The notes under the pieces are model-generated. The model was not told where the DNA came from. It made no database searches and worked only from the letters and a program-made list of their open reading frames with translations. The translations under genes and the position numbers were made by a program. A stretch of 7,630 bases of DNA from assembly GCA_964614695.1 (NCBI GenBank), contig CAZTMB010000125.1, positions 1-7,630 of the forward strand, in the 5' to 3' direction. This document shows, in pieces, positions 5,207 to 7,630 of this stretch. Numbering within the stretch: the stretch's first letter is position 1; every line of letters begins with the position of its first letter. The stretch is from VGXO01 sp964614695 (GTDB lineage: Bacteria > Planctomycetota > Phycisphaerae > Phycisphaerales > SM1A02).

Positions 5207-6520
5207 ATGGCCTCATCGGGACGCGTCGACACGCATTCGCCCCGTCCTCGCCGCATCGAAGCGTCGGCAGCGGCCGATGCGGATCGTGTCGTTGCGCCAG
5301 CGGTGGTTCTGCTCGACGCCGCCGGGACCGTCGAGGCGATCGGAACTCCCGCGGCGATCGGCGCGACCGAAACGAGGGATCGCGTCCGGCTTCCCGGCCA
5401 CGTCGTGCTCCCGGGCCTCGTCAACGCCCACGCCCATCTGGACTTGACGGCGCTCGGACCTCGGCCTTTCGAGCGAGGCTCCGGGTTCGCCGCCTGGGCC
5501 GGCATGATCCGACGCGAACGCCCCGCCGAGCCTGCGGCGATCGCAGAATCGGTTCGGCAGGGCCTCGAGGCGAGCCGGCGGGGCGGGACGGCGATCCTCG
5601 GCGACATCGCCGGCAACCGAGGCCTTCCCGCGTTCGAGGCGATGCGGGCGGCCGGCGTGCGAGGCGTCTCCTACCTCGAGGTCTTCGGCATCGGGAAGGC
5701 CGAGCCGGGCGGCTGCGCATTCATCGACGCCCTCTCGGGGCACGTCGATCCGGTCACGCCCACGCGGCTCGGCGTCTCTCCGCACGCGTCCTACTCCTGC
5801 GGCGATCGGCTCTACGAGCGGGCGGCTTCGCTTGGGCTGCCGCTTGCCACGCATCTCTCGGAGACGCTCGAGGAGTTGGAGTTCTCCCACCGCGGCTCCG
5901 GGCCGCTCGCGGATCTGCTTCGCACCGTCGGCGCCTGGACCGAGTCGCTCGATGGATGGAACTGCTCGCCGATCGCCCGGCTGCTTCCGACGCTCGCCCG
6001 CTCCGGCGCCGCGATCGCCCACGGAAACTATCTCGAGGATCGCGATCTCGATCTCCTCGCCGAGTGCCATGCGAAGGCCGCGCGTCCGCTCGGCCTCGTC
6101 TACTGCCCACGGGCGAGCGCGTACTTCGGTCATCCAGCAGCGCCGCACCCGCCGCATCGCTATCGCGAACTGCTCGCGCGAGGCGTGCCGGTCGCCCTCG
6201 GCACCGACAGCCTCGTCTGCCTCGACACGCCGGATCGCTTGAGCGTGCTCGACGAGATGCGGCTGCTCCGCCGTCGCGACGGCACCGACGCTCGTGCGCT
6301 GCTTGCGATGGCGACGGTGCACGGTGCGGCGCTCCTCGGCGAGCCGCGTTCGAGCGTCGTGCTCGCGCCCGGCGCGTGTCCGGAAGGCCTGCTGTCGGTC
6401 GAGATCTCCGGGTCGACGCGGCCCGCGATCGACGATGGCGAGTCGTGGCTTGCGGCGGCGATCGAAGCGGAAGCGCCGCCGCAGTGGATCGTGTCGCCTT
6501 CCTGGAGCGTCGCCGGATGA
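5207..6520 (+). CDS. Metal-dependent amidohydrolase, aminofutalosine deaminase/chlorohydrolase-like
   Basis: The 437-residue product is a TIM-barrel amidohydrolase-superfamily enzyme, cytoplasmic, with no signal peptide. Metal-site residues are visible in order: H75 and H77 (LVNAHAHLDL), H216 with the likely catalytic acid E219 (ATHLSETLEELEF), H272 (AHGNYL) and D334 (VALGTDSLVCLD); H193 (GVSPHASYS) is also typical of the group. An N-terminal beta segment (ADRVVAPAVVLLDAAGTVEAIG) precedes the barrel. This arrangement is that of the TrzN/SsnA/S-adenosylhomocysteine-deaminase branch, which removes amino or chloro groups from purine-like rings. A role as aminodeoxyfutalosine deaminase in menaquinone synthesis is possible, but substrate cannot be read from the sequence. 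The start is chosen for family length; its ribosome binding site is poor (GGAG 14 bases upstream), and a GTG at 5192 is an alternative. It overlaps the next gene by ATGA. Confidence 0.85.
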   Translation: MASSGRVDTHSPRPRRIEASAAADADRVVAPAVVLLDAAGTVEAIGTPAAIGATETRDRVRLPGHVVLPGLVNAHAHLDLTALGPRPFERGSGFAAWAGMIRRERPAEPAAIAESVRQGLEASRRGGTAILGDIAGNRGLPAFEAMRAAGVRGVSYLEVFGIGKAEPGGCAFIDALSGHVDPVTPTRLGVSPHASYSCGDRLYERAASLGLPLATHLSETLEELEFSHRGSGPLADLLRTVGAWTESLDGWNCSPIARLLPTLARSGAAIAHGNYLEDRDLDLLAECHAKAARPLGLVYCPRASAYFGHPAAPHPPHRYRELLARGVPVALGTDSLVCLDTPDRLSVLDEMRLLRRRDGTDARALLAMATVHGAALLGEPRSSVVLAPGACPEGLLSVEISGSTRPAIDDGESWLAAAIEAEAPPQWIVSPSWSVAG

Positions 6521-7119
6521 GCCGGACGCTCTTCAAGGGCTTCGAGGCGTCGGCGATTGAACTCGCGCCGGCGCTCCTCGGGGCGATCCTCGTCCGCGAC
6601 CTCGGGGGCGTGCGCCTCGCCGGGCGCATCGTCGAGACCGAGGCGTATCCGGGTGGCGACGACCGCGGCAGCCATTCGCGAGGCGGACGCCGCACGCCAC
6701 GCAACGCGTCGATGTTTCTCGCCGGCGGTTCGGCCTACGTCTACCTCATCTACGGCATGCACCACTGCGTGAACGTCGTCTCGGGCGCGGACGGCGAAGG
6801 CGAGGCGGTCCTGATCCGCGCGCTCCAACCGATCGAGGGACTCGAGGCGATGCGCGATCTTCGAGGCCGAGGATCGGATCGCGACCTCTGCCGCGGCCCA
6901 GGGCGGCTCGCCGCGGCGCTCTCGATCGACCGCTCGCACGACGGGATCCGACTGTCGAGATCGAGCGGCCTCTGGATCGAGTCGGGCGAGTCGCCCGAAC
7001 GGATCGCCTCGTCCCCGCGTATCGGTCTTGGCGACGTCGGCCCGTGGGCGGATCGCCCATGGCGATGGTTCGACGCCGACTCGCCGCATGTGAGCCGGAT
7101 GCCACACGCTCGCCGATAG
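6517..7119 (+). CDS. mpg: 3-methyladenine DNA glycosylase (Mpg/AAG family)
   Basis: This 200-residue enzyme removes alkylated and deaminated purines (3-methyladenine, 7-methylguanine, hypoxanthine) from DNA by base flipping, the first step of base-excision repair. Alignment by eye to human AAG places the active site: IVETEAY (38-44) with the general base E42 (human E125) and Y44 (Y127), H53 in HSRGG (H136), Y76 (Y159), the intercalating Y79 in IYGM (Y162), N86 (N169) and R101 in LIRALQPIEG (R182). CRGPGRLAAALSID (125-138) matches the conserved C-terminal motif. Length fits bacterial members, which run about 180-210 residues. The ATG overlaps the stop of the amidohydrolase gene (ATGA), so translation is probably coupled. 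The frame is open far upstream, but that part overlaps the amidohydrolase and has no family resemblance. Confidence 0.95.
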   Translation: MSRTLFKGFEASAIELAPALLGAILVRDLGGVRLAGRIVETEAYPGGDDRGSHSRGGRRTPRNASMFLAGGSAYVYLIYGMHHCVNVVSGADGEGEAVLIRALQPIEGLEAMRDLRGRGSDRDLCRGPGRLAAALSIDRSHDGIRLSRSSGLWIESGESPERIASSPRIGLGDVGPWADRPWRWFDADSPHVSRMPHARR

Positions 7120-7123
7120 AGAA

Positions 7124-7145
7124 GGTCCGGTGCTAGCATCGGACC
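7124..7145. promoter_or_regulatory. 22-base near-perfect palindrome, possible operator or promoter
   Basis: GGTCCGGTGCTAGCATCGGACC is symmetric except for one position pair, which would still form a G-U pair in plus-strand RNA. It begins five bases after the mpg stop and 73 bases before the Minf_1886-type gene. Its centre contains TGCTAGCAT (7131-7139), which reads as an extended -10 element (TG-N-TAGCAT). No convincing -35 box precedes it, and no T tract follows. It may be an operator over the promoter of the next gene, or an mRNA 3'-end hairpin for mpg. Confidence 0.45.
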
Positions 7146-7217
7146 CGCACGGTGGTGCACGAGTCGGGTCGATCCTGAACCGTCCCGATCACGCCACCGA
7201 CGGAGTCCGCTTCCCCG

Positions 7218-7616
7218 ATGGATCCACAGCAGGACGCCTTGATGCAGGTCGCGAAGAACGCCGGTCCCTATCCCCGCGAAGCCTTCCAGTTCGTGCAGCA
7301 GGGACTCGGCCACACCGTCGAGCGGATCGCCGAGTACGGCGGACTCCAAGCGGAGGAGGGGAGCCACGTCAGCGGTCAGCAGTTGTGCCTCGGCCTGCGC
7401 GACTTCGCGATCCAGCAGTACGGGCTGATGGCGCCGACGGTGCTTCGCCATTGGAACGTGCTGCGGACCGACGACTTCGGGCGGATCGTCTTCGCGATGA
7501 TCGAGCAGGGCTTGATGTCGAAGACCTCCGAGGACAGCCTCGACGACTTCCGCGGCGTCTACGACTTCGCCGAGGTCTTCTCACGCGAGCAGATCCTGCG
7601 GCAGGTCCGGGGCTGA
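7218..7616 (+). CDS. Minf_1886 family protein, function unknown
   Basis: The 132-residue product belongs to a small conserved family that I know as Minf_1886, described from Planctomycetes and Verrucomicrobia only. Features seen: an N-terminal helix region (ALMQVAKNAGPYPREAFQFV), the GHTVERI segment, the HVSGQQLCLGLRDFAIQQYG core (residues 50-69), a MAPTVLRHWNVLRTDDFGRI stretch (71-90), and a C-terminal YDFAEVFSREQIL. It has a single cysteine (C57), no signal peptide, no membrane segment and no motif that I can tie to catalysis; it is probably cytoplasmic and mostly helical. The ATG at 7218 has only a weak purine-rich sequence upstream (ACGGAG, too far at about 13 bases). It may share the upstream mpg transcript or use the palindromic promoter region at 7124-7145. 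Family recognition is from memory; length matches the family. Confidence 0.85.
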   Translation: MDPQQDALMQVAKNAGPYPREAFQFVQQGLGHTVERIAEYGGLQAEEGSHVSGQQLCLGLRDFAIQQYGLMAPTVLRHWNVLRTDDFGRIVFAMIEQGLMSKTSEDSLDDFRGVYDFAEVFSREQILRQVRG

Positions 7617-7630
7617 GCAGGGGACAGGAG

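Noticed and set aside
5213..6322. A 369-codon minus-strand ORF opposite the amidohydrolase
   Set aside because: There is no domain, and it lies antisense to a gene with intact metal-binding motifs. It is a shadow frame.
5050..6516. A possible 489-residue N-terminal extension of the DNA glycosylase
   Set aside because: It is arginine- and serine-rich, fully overlaps the well-supported amidohydrolase in another frame, and has no resemblance to the Mpg family, which begins near the ATG at 6517.
7124..7145. The palindrome read as a Rho-independent terminator for mpg
   Set aside because: The bases after it are CGCACGGTGG with no T tract on the plus strand. A regulatory or RNA-end role is kept as a possibility instead.

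Overview
The window looks like chromosomal DNA from a GC-rich planctomycete, most likely in or near the class Phycisphaerae. Three things point there: a secreted protein ending in two dockerin-like repeats (core DLNDDGVVNGADLAILLG), paired-cysteine modules of the CAIDPxCC type next to it, and a Minf_1886-type protein, a family I know only from Planctomycetes and Verrucomicrobia. No mobile element, CRISPR array, tRNA or rRNA is visible. The assignment is from recalled family features, not from a search.

Layout. The left half is on the minus strand. At the left edge are rplT (ribosomal protein L20, running off the window) and rpmI (L35, with an unusual C-terminal tail), preceded by a good sigma-70-like promoter; infC is not upstream. 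Next comes a 983-residue secreted protein (960-3911) made of four lamin-tail-like (LTD) repeats, two cysteine-rich modules and a C-terminal dockerin-like pair. It is closed by a strong UUCG hairpin terminator. Upstream of it is a 309-base gap holding a candidate promoter and the terminator of the next gene, an OmpA-family outer-membrane lipoprotein (4221-5078).

The right half is on the plus strand and diverges from the OmpA gene across 128 bases. A metal-dependent amidohydrolase (5207-6520) overlaps by ATGA with a 3-methyladenine DNA glycosylase gene (6517-7119). After a 98-base gap containing a near-perfect 22-base palindrome comes the Minf_1886-type gene (7218-7616).

How the genes relate. 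rpmI-rplT is a ribosomal unit. The OmpA lipoprotein and the LTD protein both belong to the cell envelope or exterior but appear to be separate transcripts. The amidohydrolase and DNA glycosylase are probably translationally coupled. I see no defence or biosynthetic system. The most interesting object is the LTD repeat protein, whose internal repeats show cysteine covariation that predicts specific disulfides. Very long ORFs antisense to it are composition shadows.
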